Source of the DNA: Xestospongia bergquistia
Taxonomy: Eukaryota; Porifera; Demospongiae; Haplosclerida; Petrosiidae
NCBI GenBank assembly: GCA_963965975.1
Contig: OZ014419.1
Coordinates: 4,181,677 to 4,245,676 of the forward strand
Length of the DNA: 64,000 nt
Reading direction: 5' to 3'
Shown piece after piece: positions 47,001 through 57,829 of this stretch; the first letter of the stretch is position 1, and every line of letters starts with the position of its first letter. The position numbers and the translations under genes were made by a program. The notes under the pieces were generated by a model. The model searched no databases. It was not told the DNA's origin and saw only the letters and a list, made by a program, of their open reading frames with translations.

Positions 47001-47703
47001 TTCCATCTTGTAGTGTTTGTGATTTAAATATTACTAGAGGAGGCATGCAGTAACCTCCAGCACTAACACAGGCTAGAACAGTAACTTGGCTCTTTTTGCC
47101 ACTAGTAAGAGATGTTGGATGCTTTTGACCTTTTTTTGCAATTACTTTTGGTGGAGGTGGATCAAGTGGAATTCCTGTCTCATCTAAATTGAAGATCTGG
47201 CATGGGCACTCTTGTAATCCTTCCTTAGACAAGGTTTGACATAACAAATCAAAGTACTTTTCTAGTGCCACTTTATTTGTCCCAATAGCTCCAGCACGAG
47301 AAACACATTCACTTACTCTTAATGATAATTCTGGATGCCTACTAACAAAAGATTTCCACCAGCTAGTTGTTACATTAGCGTTTATTCCCTTTTCATTGAC
47401 CACCTGCTGTGCAATAGTAATAGCTTCTTTTCTTGTACGAGCACAGCCTAACTTTGCACAGTTTATTAAAAATGATGACAAGTTTGTTTCTTCAACAGAG
47501 TCTAAGTGCTTGTGGCGACCACGCCTAGCATTAAGTGCTACTTTACCGGACACGTGATCATAAAGAGTAGATTTGGGTATACCATACTCTTCTGCTGCTT
47601 TTCTTATCGACAAACCATCATGAACTGACTGGACTGCTCTTTTTAGTCTAACCTTATCAGGTTGGGCAGACTGCAGTGGAATAAAATCACTTTGCCGGGC
47701 CAT
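43887..47703 (-). CDS. Transposon gene: pogo transposase + mini-exon array + PHD
   Basis: Minus-strand gene model. Exon 1 is 45516-47703 (donor CAAG|GTTAGT). Mini-exons follow at 44993-45052, 44883-44942, 44773-44832, 44663-44722, 44553-44612, 44443-44502, 44333-44392, 44214-44282 and 44098-44163. The terminal exon is 43887-44056. All nine mini-exons are multiples of three (60-69 nt), phase 1 at both ends, free of stops, and separated by ~50-bp GTAATA..ACAG introns. Each encodes a variant of DIVPTGQGTRATRTQLTKER. The terminal exon reads WVECEYCGG, TGA, FHQVCVG and ends NFSCDKCQ-stop: a PHD-like C-x4-C..C-x2-C..H-x3-C..C-x2-C finger with its tryptophan codon mutated to TGA (43962-43964). A second TGA (45844-45846) splits exon 1. 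PHD-type C-termini are found on some invertebrate pogo transposases. Splicing is inferred from sequence. Confidence 0.7.
44098..45165 (-). repeat. Tandem array of ~110-bp exon-intron cassettes (10 units)
   Basis: Nine intact cassettes plus a tenth, diverged one (45103-45165). Period 110 bp for the central seven, which are nearly identical, with edge units more diverged: the pattern of amplification in the middle. Minus strand, each holds a 60-69-nt exon and a ~50-nt intron. Edge units carry two or three extra codons (for example GVTGRGTRS), so the short central form probably arose by a 6-bp loss before amplification. The tenth unit is open as NIPTGITGQSRRYTCTQLTNN but in phase 0, which would not join to exon 1 in frame. 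Confidence 0.9.
45369..45446 (+). repeat. Inverted mini-exon copy
   Basis: A 78-nt exon-like unit on the opposite strand from all others: TTCATTAG acceptor, then DVVPTGLTGGGSRSTHTTLS and SDVNER, then G|GTTACA. It is the longest version (26 codons) and resembles the first mini-exon at 44098, so it may represent the ancestral form. In the minus-strand gene it lies inside the intron after exon 1 and would not be translated. Confidence 0.75.
45516..45843 (-). CDS. Coiled-coil segment after the in-frame TGA
   Basis: Continues exon 1 in the same frame after TGA 45844-45846: TGTLAKVLDKEVSSIKLPVL, then about 80 residues dominated by Lys and Glu (KRKERNKMERERKRDEKNK; KKEQHQRKIEAQLKRIQEQE), a strong coiled coil or single alpha-helix. 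It ends at the CAAG|GTTAGT donor. Such charged segments follow the DDE domain in many pogo/jerky proteins, so the frame was probably continuous in the ancestor. Without readthrough it is not made. Confidence 0.7.
45844..47703 (-). CDS. Pogo-like transposase (HTH-psq, CENP-B HTH, DDE)
   Basis: 619 codons. Residues about 20-55 form a psq-type helix-turn-helix (LSIRKAAEEYGIPKSTLYDH). Residues about 72-130 form a CENP-B-type DNA-binding helix-turn-helix (TSWWKSFVSRHPEL). The DDE_1 catalytic core has D174 in FNLDETG, D281 in ILMDGHSSH and D317 in TQPLDKG, with 35 residues between the last two; all three acidic residues are present. It should bind the TIRs and cut and paste at TA. Residues 460-531 and 539-611 are a direct internal duplication. 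The start Met lies 171 bp inside the right TIR edge and precedes the HTH by the usual short leader. The frame ends at a TGA before a coiled coil that is in the same frame. Confidence 0.92.
   Translation of the reverse strand: MARQSDFIPLQSAQPDKVRLKRAVQSVHDGLSIRKAAEEYGIPKSTLYDHVSGKVALNARRGRHKHLDSVEETNLSSFLINCAKLGCARTRKEAITIAQQVVNEKGINANVTTSWWKSFVSRHPELSLRVSECVSRAGAIGTNKVALEKYFDLLCQTLSKEGLQECPCQIFNLDETGIPLDPPPPKVIAKKGQKHPTSLTSGKKSQVTVLACVSAGGYCMPPLVIFKSQTLQDGMDVGEVPGTMYGLSESGWINKEIFSDWFTFHFLRYAPPARPLLILMDGHSSHFTPDFIHRAANEKIIVMCLPPNSTHRTQPLDKGAFSPLKQAWREECHAFLLKNPGKVVSKFSFSTVFSKSWLKAMTPLNIISEFRNTGIYPLDKTKLLPAEDKSSPISNQHIPFLQPLQTPQPQSHFHIHVYQSTPPSTLEHSQLHSINITPSPSCHLSPSNLSKLRSLSRMSCYYPSYYDSPLSPERDNSDNSITEDDLVFTAEEEPKYRKRQEEGYDIDTDTRYNAWLRSQHTFTSQKPLDTIAASGHQTCYDPSYYDSPLSPERNNDDNSITEDDFVFAAEEEAKYRRRQGKGYDIDTDTRYNTWLRLQHTFTAPKQLDTNIAQPVNLLK
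45871..46326 (-). repeat. 237-bp tandem duplication inside the transposase
   Basis: Codons 460-531 and 539-611 repeat with a 79-residue offset: PSYYDSPLSPER, SITEDD, GYDIDTDTRYN and WLR.QHTF occur twice. The duplication sits in the acidic region after the catalytic core and keeps the frame. Confidence 0.9.
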
Positions 47704-47873
47704 GATGCTATAAAATATGAACCATAAGTAAAAAATGCCTAAATTTACTTCTATACTACCTTTTCAACGATAGATATCCTATCTTCATACACAGATTAGT
47801 CGACTGAGAGTTGACAAATTTCAAATTCAATTTTCACTTCACACACGTGCTTGTCACTCTGCTTACCGTAGTT

Positions 47874-48260
47874 GTCTGTTTAATGGGCCCCCGTGCTGAA
47901 TATTTTCTCATCTACCATAGTTAGTCACATCGTAGTCAGCTTTAGCTGAAATTTATTACAGATGTATTTCGATATGTGAACAAATTATATTTGTTAGATT
48001 TGGAACAATTGGTTTGTTCTGTCTCAAGTGTTAAGTGCTGTCCGTTCAATGGTACCACCCGTTCGAGTAAACATTTACCAAGACTTCCTTTTCTCCCGCC
48101 TCCAACATCAAGGCTATACTTGCGATCTAGTTAATTTTTGCAACTCCAAGGTTTAAAAGCCTTCTCTTTCAGATTCAGTTGGTTTCATATCAATAGCATC
48201 TTCAGGTCTGAAGATATAGCGTCCGAAAAAAGGACCCGTCCGTTTAATCGCCGTTTACCC
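47874..48260 (-). repeat. Right terminal inverted repeat
   Basis: Reverse complement of 43371-43757. It ends CGCCGTTTACCC before the TA duplication. The transposase promoter should lie in or beside it, since the transposase start is at 47703. Confidence 0.9.
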
Positions 48261-50689
48261 TAAATAGACTAATGGAAAGAAAATAAAAAGTTAATATATT
48301 AACACGTTAGAACGTATGTGTAGACATTAGAGTGTGTATGGACTTTAATGTTATTCTGTGAGGCTCCTGTTAAAGTATTTACTTGAATTACATTATAATG
48401 CATCACCAAATTCCTTGAATATGCTATATCTTGAACACTTACAACAAGAGCAAAACTGGCTTTATAGTATTGTGTCAGCTGGTAGAAAGTAGAAAGACCC
48501 TTATGATGTATTGATTCCTAGCTGTGCTCGTCACCTTCACATCTGAACCTTCAAATGCTTAATGAGTATTGTCTGCTAAATCTTCAAAACAGTCATTTCA
48601 TTTCGTTTAACAAATTAGGATTGATTGATCATTCACTTCTTTGTTGTAGGATATGGTTCTGAAAGGTACAGTACTTTTTAATATTAGATGCATAACTTTT
48701 GTAATTAGGTAACATTCACAACATGATCATTATGGATATGTAATAATACACTAACAGATACACCTTTATAATACTTTCAAATTACACATACATATATATG
48801 TAATGTTTTGTATTGCATTTAATACAAACTATAGATTATACAGCTACTGCTTAATGTAATCTCTTCTTGAAATTGAAAACCATAGACTCAGCCAAGCAAG
48901 TGAACTGAAGTAGCTGGAAGATGAACAGACAAAGTACATGAAATATATATTTACCAATTCTTGTAATTCTTTTTGGAATATTTTTGAAAATCTTTACACA
49001 TCCACCAAAGTATTTTAACATTCTATGTTTGCTTTTATACAGCATGCACCAGTAACAAACAGGTGGCCCATATCTATACAATGAAGCGATGCTGCTCATT
49101 ATACAATATGAAGAGCTGCAAGATTACCTGATGCCAGCAAGATAACTCCATCAAATTGTTTCATCTGCCGATTGACATGATTGAATGATTATTACATGTA
49201 CATGAATATTGGTTAGATGTTCCATCTTCTTTCTGATATGGTAACTTGATTTCCATAAATATTAAGTACAAGTTAATATAAGATTTGTGTATTAATGTGT
49301 ATTGGAAACACTCTTAGTATATATTATAGTCAATATTTGTACTTGTAAGGGTGCTTAGGGCTGTGTATTGGAGCTATGTTACACAGTTAAGTTTGACAAT
49401 TAAAACATACAATTAAATTACACAGACATTATTGTCATTATGAGGACACACAGTTACATGCACTAATATAAGTACAAATAGTGACTGTATAATAAATACT
49501 GAGAGTGTTTACACTTTATACTTGTTTATTGGAATCAAGTTACCACTATAGGAAGATGAAATATCTAAATTAGATGTTCCATCTTCCTATAATATAACTA
49601 ATCATTATGTTACGCTTACATACAGTTATATAATGAAAAATTTTTTAACAAGCAATTTGTACAGTTTGAACCAAACCATTTGATGGATTTTGAATTAAAA
49701 CATGAGATCTTAACATCCATTTCTTAACCAGCTCATCCGTCCATCAATCTGTTCATTCAAATATCATCTATTCATCTACTATCAATATTCATCCATCTAG
49801 TTGCAACCATTGCTCAATCAATTGCTATTTACTTCCTCTCTAATGATCTGGTTATATGATTGTGGTTTTTATTTCCTGCCAAACCAGATGGTTTTTATTT
49901 CCTGCCAAAGCAGAAGAGGGAGTATCTGTTTGTTAGGTGAAACAAATGTATTGAAGAACAGCCACTAGTTATCATTATATGGTCATAGAATGGGTCTTAT
50001 ACCATATAAATTGTATTACTATACCAATGATGCATGTACTTATATAGTATTTCAGAGTTTAGCCTGCTATGAATGTTATTGAAGAGTTTAAGAGGCATTG
50101 TTGTCTCTCAAATTCTATTAAAAGACTGTTTCCTCTAAATTACTCAATCATCTATTAAAACTCAATCACTGATTCCATGGCCAATAACAAGTGGGTATTT
50201 GTCAACAAAATTATTTCAACTAATGAACAGAATAGTCCCTCTTCTTTGGCTCAGCATCAAAGCAAATTACATAGAACTTGATCAGTGATAAAAGACATTG
50301 TTTTAAAATAGTAAATGATCAAGTAATATCAACTAAGACGATGGATTAATGGAAGAATAGATGAATGAGTGAATGGACAAATATATGAATATATGAATAA
50401 AAGAATCAGAGGAAGGATCAGATAAATGGATGGATGAAAAAATGGATAGATAGATGGATGGACTGATGATCAGGCAAAAGAAATGACTGTTCAGTTAAAG
50501 TTTGTTATATTACACAGAGAAAATTTTCACTTTACAACATTCGGAAAATGGATGGTTTATATTAGTTGTAGTATTTCTTCTAGTTAAAAGTTACCAATTA
50601 ATGTAATAGTGTTGTATCTGATGGTATTTTACCACTCTTTACTAGAATCGCTGTAGTAAATAACATGTTTTTCAGACTATTCATTTTAT

Positions 50690-51020
50690 GTTGGTTATTA
50701 ACTTACGCTAATCCAATGATTGTAATAATAGTAATAAAATGATGTAACATCAATTGAAATTAAACGTTATTTTTACGTACACTCATATTTGTGATGGTTA
50801 CTTACTTACACTAATCCAATGACTGTATTGTTACTGTAAAAGTAATGGAAATTATACATGGTTTTTCCTACAATCATATTTGTGATGGTTATTTACTTAC
50901 ACTTATTCAAAAACTGTATTATTATTGTAAAAGTAATAAAAATTATTCATTATAGTCTTAACATTGTAATTATAATATTAATTTACAATCACCAACCATC
51001 AATTGGATTATTGTTGTAAA
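50690..51020. repeat. Degenerate ~110-bp tandem repeats
   Basis: Three to four diverged units sharing GTGATGGTTACTTACTTACA, CTAATCCAATGA and TGTAAAAGTAAT..AAATTAT. No coding content. Confidence 0.6.
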
Positions 51021-52244
51021 ACCAATCATTTATTATTATTGTATATTCATTGTTGTATTTATAATATTATGAGTATCACTAATTCATTCATCATTATTAA
51101 TTGTATATACAAGGAAATTGTTGGCCAAAGGTACTCTTTGAAATGGAAAAAATTGTACTGAAAATTATTTCATTTGAAAAAAGCAATTAAGAATGCTAAT
51201 TTGAAGTGATATATACATGCCATTGGAAATCAAAGAATGAAATGTTGAATATCACTACCTTACTAATATAACCAAGCCTACATGTACACTAGCTATCTGA
51301 GTAACGTTAACATATGACTCAAAATACCAGTGTATACATGTTATATATCCCATCGTTATATATATCATTATCATATTAAATAAAATATTTATTATCTCTC
51401 CTTTACAAAAAACTGTTTTTGATCAAGGGTTTAAATAGTAATCCAATATATCTTTTGCCAGTTTAATTTTCTTGGGAAACAATTTGAAGTACTCACTAGC
51501 CACATCAACTGACACGCTGACATGAACTATAATACTATAATGAAGAATGACCTAATAAAATGAAATTAAAAAGTTCATATCATCAATTATAAATAATTTG
51601 TTATAATTAATAATTATTAATCATATATATATATATATATATATCAATTATATAAAAAGTCTTTAGCATACATCCCATTAAATCCTTAGATAAAGTATAT
51701 ACTACTTCATGTCATTAATTAGTATCATTATCAGGAAGGTTGATATGTCTTGAGACATATATATACTGCTAAGAGATGTCATACAAACATCAATAAATTA
51801 TGGTGTAGAGGTTAGTGTTATGGATGAGGTAACCCTTGACATTACCAAATATTTTCTTAAATGCCATCAACTTGGATGATATCAATAAAGTCTTATAATG
51901 GTCAACATGGAAGTTATGATTGGAACATTATCATTTTACACACAGATCTAACACTTAGCACAGTGTAATGCTGCTACATATGTTTGAGAGAGAGAGAAAT
52001 TTACACAAATATCTACCTTTTGTAACAATGATAATAATACTGATATATATGTTGTTGTACAAAGACCATGGTATGTTACATCAATATATCTTGAAAATAT
52101 AAATGACACACACACACACACACACTTAGGACAAATTGATAGTTGACGGTATTTAGTAGACATAGTTTATATGTGAACTGCTAATAGTAAGTGTGTTAGT
52201 AGTTCAATGCATGTAAGTCTGGGATACTCAATATTAATCATTTT

Positions 52245-52548
52245 ACATTTTATTAGTACTGCATTGACAATACATTGTAGTTGGTAGTCTAGTGCTTTCT
52301 TAATTACTTTTACAGTTTGTACGACTAAGTTTTTTATGAAGAGAACTCCAATATCTGTGCTGTTAATACTATCAATATTTCTTTAATGTTAGTCCTAATA
52401 GGGATAGTGAATGGATCATCTTACATTTATTTGTACTACATGGACAATACATTATAGTTCGTAGTCAGTCTAGTGCTTTCCCCATTAATTTATTAGTAAT
52501 ACATCAACAATACATTATAGTTGGTAATCTAGTACTTTCCCAATTATA
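52245..52548. repeat. Three copies of a ~60-bp repeat
   Basis: Units near 52245-52307, 52424-52489 and 52490-52548 share GACAATACATT.TAGTT.GTA and TCTAGT.CTTTCC. The last two are adjacent; the first is separated by about 115 bp. Confidence 0.7.
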
Positions 52549-53893
52549 TGAATACGGACAAGCTCCAAGTCTAAACATTGCCACCAACTTTGCTTTGTAG
52601 GAGCTTCTACATTTGATATATCCAGAGAAATATGTGGATCCTCATCATCCAACTTCTCAAAGTATTACACTACCAACTTTTGTTGTTGATGTAGTACTAA
52701 TAAATTATTAGGCAAAGGAAGGAATGCAAATTTCATAATCACAGTCATGCATACAATCTTGCAACAGAACACTAAAATTGTCCACCTTTGTGTGGGAATC
52801 TGAATTGTATTTTAAATATATAACATATTTGGTGGCATGAAACAGCATTGTCTATGTAACATGACCTCGAATAAAGGACATCTATTCACAGTTTGAAAAT
52901 CTATCGTATTCCATTTATCATAGATCCTCTGATCTGCATTTGCGTCAATATTTGAGTTGACTTTTAAATGTTGAATGTTGCATGCAAATCACATTTCTTA
53001 ATAATTAGTTGTGTGTGAGCCATATGATAATCACATGCAAGCTTCTATGATGACAGAAAATTTGATATATTGTGATTGCTTTAACATCTTATTAATTTTT
53101 ACTTAGCACACCTATAGTTCAGTGAGGTAACTACTACGATGACAAGAAATGCAGTAGCTTTAAGAATCTTTCTAATATCTTATTAGTTAGTTAATGTATA
53201 CAATATACATAACAGATAGTCTATTTTCTATTTGAATTTCAATTATAAAAAGGTGCTCTTAACTACTATATTATGTATTATGTGCACTAAAAAAGACCAT
53301 GGATTGGTTAAATCAACCTTTCTTTTGTGATATACTAATACAACACCTTTAGTAAAATACATAAGACTACTCATATTCTGTGTGACATAAACTTTGACAT
53401 TATATCTGAAAATATAGAGAATATTCTCAATTTGGTGTTATTGTGAGAAGAAAAAAAGTGTCATGCCTTGTCATATCTACCATTCAGCACAGACTTTAAT
53501 GATATATTCTTAACTAGCCTATAGTTGTAGACTACTAGTATCACAACATGTTTTGTCTGAAGTCTCAAATACATGTAACTGCATATACAAACAGTTTGAC
53601 AGAAGTGGTTCATTACAAAACAAGTTATATATTACACATTATTACATAAATTATGTACCAAAATTGTAAAAATGGATTAATCCCAAATTGATTCAATCAA
53701 TCAATAATATACAAGTTACATAATTATGAAAAATGCAAAAATAATACTATTAATTACAAATGTATTATGAAATTGAAGGTGATGTAGCTACACAAACAGT
53801 AGTACAATTCTAATTTTATGAACAGATTTTCCAATATAACAATTACTATTGTTATAACAATAACCAGGTATCGTCTTTTGCGATTTGATACAG

Positions 53894-55197
53894 CTATAAG
53901 GCCACCATGGTTTTGAAAATTCTTTTGACAAAGAAGGAAGACTGAGAATGCCTAGAACTAATCGTCATCAGAACTATTAGATTGATCCAAATCATGAAAC
54001 TCATCCAATTCATCTTCACTCGAATGATGAACTCATCTACTTCCTCTTCATAGAGGCCATCATTAGACCAACAGTGGTCTTCAAAGTGGATCTTAACGTG
54101 TTGAATGAGGCTCTTCCAACGGTCAGGTGTCACAACATCAAAATCCTCCCATGCCAGCTGCTCAACCTGACGGAGATTAAATGCACGAGTGTTGGCCTTG
54201 ATGTGACCTTTAACCTGTGCCCATGCTAACTCAATAGGATTAAGAGTGCAGTGAGCAACAGGGAGTCGGACCACCTCATGCCCTGTATGATGTACATATC
54301 AATAAATACTAAGGCTATCTTGACTAAGTTCTTACCTGCAGCAGCACCCATGTCATCAACAAGAGAGGGGTAGGTTTTAACCTTTGTATGATGCTATACA
54401 ATTCAGCTTTCAAGGCATTTGTTGGGAATTCAACTCCCTTTGCCTGAAGCCAATCTTGCATCCTTTGCTTTGTCCAACTTTTGACTGGAACAGGGTCACT
54501 ACGATGACTATGATATGAGCCGTTATCCATGACAATAAGACTGTTAGGTGGAACATTTGGGGAAAGTTTGGTAGCAAACCACTCCTCAAAATGATCAGCA
54601 CTTATCATGATAGTCACAAGTATTTTTTTGGATCTGAATATGAGAGTGGTATTAGGAATCCAACCAATCTCACGACAAGCTCCAAGAATAATAAGCTATG
54701 CAACCGTTCCCCGGAGGCCTTTTTATACCACCAAGAGTTCTGCCAGTCACATCATCCCTCTCCTCCTAATCACATTCTTTACCATCATGAGCATTGCACC
54801 AGGTTTCATCAAGGTAAACAACTGGCTTATTCTCTTGGCGGTTCTTCACCATTCAACGAAGGTAAGTGTGCCTCTATGCAATAATGCGAGGCTGTTTGTC
54901 GTAGTGGCATCTGTCTCTTATGTCTATAAAGTGCAATATTAATGGGCATCATAAGAAAAGTTATGGTGACTCACTTGAAACCCATTTCCATTAGCAAGAC
55001 AATGAGGGTTTCCTCTGACCGTGAAAGAGGTTATCCTCTTTTAAGACAACAAGCAACTTCAACAGTGTCATGTGCTCTTTGGTCTGATGGAGGTGGTATA
55101 TTTTTCATCTGATGTCTTCACAATAAAAATCATCAACTAACAGGCGTCTGGAGACTTTGTATCTTTTTGTTGGTAATGTTGTACTCAGATATTTCAT
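53894..55197 (-). pseudogene. Tc1/mariner-type (IS630-like DDE) transposase, decayed
   Basis: Read on the minus strand with frame changes, the sequence follows one transposase. At 55197 MKYLSTTLPTKRYKVSRRLL opens an HTH-like region; next DNLFHGQ.. and MGFK (about 55000). Then PRIIA-stop-RHTYLR-stop-MVKNRQ and KPVVYLDETW (first Asp, about 54810), GTLGGIKRPPG, then GACREIGWIPNTTLIF, ADHFEEWF and SLIVMDNGSYHS (second Asp, about 54540), KSWTKQRMQDWLQAKGVEF, VDDMGAAAG, a 53-bp intron (54283-54335), and VVRLPVAHCTLNPIELAWAQ (Glu, about 54250). The end is acidic (SSEDELDEFHDLDQSNSSDD). At least two stop codons and four frameshifts (near 54700, 54610, 54370 and 54020) make it inactive. Terminal inverted repeats were not found. 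Confidence 0.8.
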
Positions 55198-55559
55198 TGT
55201 CTAAATGAATAAAACAACAAGTCACATATAACTTACTATACTGTGAATTTTAAAGTCATAATATTGATATACGCTTTCATATTGATTGTCTCTAATTATC
55301 AATCTTGAAATGAAGGATGTTATCTATTACTGAATTTTGTGACAATGACCAAACCAGAAGTCAGGCTCCACATAATGTCATACACAGACCTAAAAACATC
55401 AGGAAACATTGTAGGTCTAGGTATCATGCTGTACATAGCTTAACGTTGACCAATTTCATGTTAGATATGATGTATGGAATATATCCAGCCTTATATTAAG
55501 AGATATATGTACAGCATTAAGTAATTACTGAATGTTACATAATTATTTCAATACTTCTT

Positions 55560-55700
55560 TTAGCTATATACTTACTAAAAATGGTTGACTCTGAGCCAGC
55601 TACGTGCTCTCCAGGCAGCCATGGTTCTTTATGTTTGGTGCAGCAGGTCTCGTGATACTCATGTGGTGTACAACTAGTGGAAGGAAGGTGTGGCTAGTGC
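55560..55700 (-). CDS. Possible upstream exon with Cys/His residues
   Basis: Minus strand reads CTPHEYHETCCTKHKEPWLP, then GEHVAGSESTIF, followed by TTTTTA|GTAAGTATA. The Cys/His spacing suggests a zinc-binding segment. The gap to the transposase start at 55197 and a TTTAG acceptor near 55203 allow it to be a 5' exon of the decayed transposase gene, but it could be unrelated. Confidence 0.25.
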
Positions 55701-55719
55701 CTCTGTCGGCACGCCCATA

Positions 55720-56790
55720 ACAAAATGGCTACTAAGACAGAGAGAGATTATTGTCATATCCCCTTCATTTATTACATGAAATGTAAGTGAGAATAGCTGT
55801 TAAAATATAACTGTATTATTTCTTAATTAACTCCATTAGATAACGAAAGCATTTGTACAAGTTGAAAGACAGTAGTAATAGTATCAGCTTATATTGGATG
55901 TATATGATGTCTGACATTCTTGTCCGTGAACCTGTGACTTTATAGGAACTACTGCTTGACAGTTGTTATTAAGTAGTCATCCCTTTATTATAATTCTAGA
56001 TGGTATAGTTTAAAGAAAGTCAACTTCATAGACTAACCATATCTTAGTCATTGACTGTAAACTGTAAAATATAGACATTACAGATGTGTACATCAATGAA
56101 ACTGATTTTATTTATGTTAATATGGAATATCTTGTTATATTTATATGATTTTATATTTATACTGTTTCAACGATTCTTCCTTGTGAAGCATACTTAATAA
56201 ATCATATAGTTTGCTGGCTTATGTTCCTCAATTGCTCCAAATGCTAGATAAGATATAGGGAGTTAAATTGAGCAACTTCACCCATTGTAACGAGTGATGA
56301 CATACTGCAACACAATGGCAGGGCTTCATATATTTGTGATTAATAAACTTATATTCAGACAGACAACGTTCATTGTGTACTAGATAAGATATAGGGAGTT
56401 ATATTGTTGTTACTATCATGGCGCAATATCCATGATCAACTGAGCATGCTCAGTTCGATTAGTCACACTAGTGGCGCCAAATTTGTACTAGAAATTAATA
56501 AACTTAGACGGCATTACTTCATTTTAGCAACCAGTGTGTGAAGACTTTACTTCTACAGGGCTATTTAGCAAGACAGAAGAAGGAACTGGATTCCATACAG
56601 CCAAGTCATTTGACAAGTGTTCTCTGCAGTAAATCTGAGACAATGATGTTAACAACAAAAGAGAAAGACAGTAGTAACAAAACTTCATTTTAGTAACTTC
56701 TGGTCAGAGTAGCAATACTCCATAGACAGTGATGTTCCTGGCTATGACAAAAGAGAAAGACAGTAGTAACAAATACGGTCAGAGTAGCAG
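55720..56790. other. CpG-bearing segment and small local repeats
   Basis: Around 55695-55735 CG content rises (TCGGCACGCCCATAAC) just before a + strand ATGGCTACTAAGACAG frame of 21 codons ending at T|GTAAGT, which could be a first exon. TAGATAAGATATAGGGAGTT repeats at 56247 and 56381; GACAAAAGAGAAAGACAGTA-type sequence repeats at 56658 and 56746. Confidence 0.3.
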
Positions 56791-56794
56791 TACT

Positions 56795-57576
56795 CCATGT
56801 GTGTTAGTATATCTAGCTTGCCCAACTTATCTTTTATATTCAATGAGCTTTAGTCCTTAGTTTTATTGCATCTGTTATCTGAACTAAGCCTGTTATAAGT
56901 TATTTTTATACATAATATCTCAATAGTCCTTTTCTCTGTAGTATATAGACTTTAGTAACCAGTATATTTAGTACAATGTAGCAAGTCTGAATAAAATTAG
57001 TCAAGTGTATTTATTTAGTACAAGCCTATTTCCCCCCATTGTGTCTACTTTTGTATCCATATCAGCTTGTTATGGTCAGACAATTTCTCTTCTCTTGCAC
57101 TTGTTGTGTATTGCATTATAGCATACAGATATCTCTATTATTGACAGCCTATTATCCTTTCATTATAGTAAATTGTTAGTACACCATGTTAGTACACCAT
57201 GTGTGTTAGTATATCTAGCCTGCCCAACTAACTTATAAATTGAGTGAGCTTTAGCCCTTAGTTTTAGTGTATCTGTTATCTGAACTAAGCCTGTTGTAAG
57301 TTATTTTTAAGCATAATATCTCACTAGTCCTTTTCTCTGTAATATATAGACTTTAGCAACGAGTGTATTTAGTACAATGTAGCAAGTCTGAATAAAATTA
57401 GTCAAGTGTATTTATTTAGTACAAGCCTATTTACCCCCATTGTGTCTACTTTTGTATCAGTATCAGCTTGTAATGGTCAGACAATTTCTCTTCACTTGCA
57501 CTTGTTGTGTAGTGCATTACAGCATACAAATATCTCTATTATTGAGAGCCTATTATCCTTTCACTATAGTAAATTG
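56795..57576. repeat. ~380-bp direct tandem duplication
   Basis: Copy 1 at 56795-57175 and copy 2 at 57197-57576, separated by about 20 bp made of a repeated TTAGTACACCATG. Both start CCATGTGTGTTAGTATATCT and end ATTATAGTAAATTG or close to it. A few percent divergence. No coding frame. Confidence 0.9.
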
Positions 57577-57829
57577 GTTTCATAGTATATTATATTCCCT
57601 ATAAACCTACTATACGTACAATATAAATGTAGTTACTACCGCCCATTAAATTTATTTATTGTCCTATATTTGCACTGTTTTAATATATATTTATATATAA
57701 TATAACCGTATCGTAAAATATTAAACATCTGTTGATTGTTCCCTAGCCTCTTTTTATCATAAGGACAGTCTAAACTTAATTGTATTTCAGTCAGTCCTTT
57801 TCATATATCACACTAACGCTGTCTTGTTA

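Larger units (their letters stand above)
43369..48262. mobile_element. Pogo-like (Tc1/mariner superfamily) DNA transposon, 4.9 kb
   Basis: The element spans 43371-48260 and is flanked by TA target duplications (43369-43370, 48261-48262). Ends begin GGGTAAACGGCGATTAAACG. The terminal inverted repeats are about 387 bp each (43371-43757 and 47874-48260), highly similar, and outside the coding region. Inside is a minus-strand gene: transposase, coiled coil, tandem mini-exons, PHD-like exon. The TA duplication, HTH plus DDD transposase and intact empty site at 33803-33825 identify a pogo-type element. TIR similarity and mostly open exons suggest a fairly young insertion. Confidence 0.93.
48281..53880. 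other. Long AT-rich stretch without recognised genes
   Basis: No exon with domain signature on either strand. It contains degenerate ~110-bp repeats (50690-51020), three copies of a ~60-bp repeat (52245-52548), an AT microsatellite at 51624-51645, a CA microsatellite at 52109-52126, and ATGGATGG simple repeats near 50340-50470. A 29-bp local duplication with TTTTTATTTCCTGCCAAA lies at 49865-49915. An 82-codon minus frame at 48851-49099 has no recognised domain. Confidence 0.5.

Noticed and set aside
48851..49099. 82-codon minus frame
   Set aside because: No recognisable domain, no splice partners, in a stretch otherwise devoid of genes.
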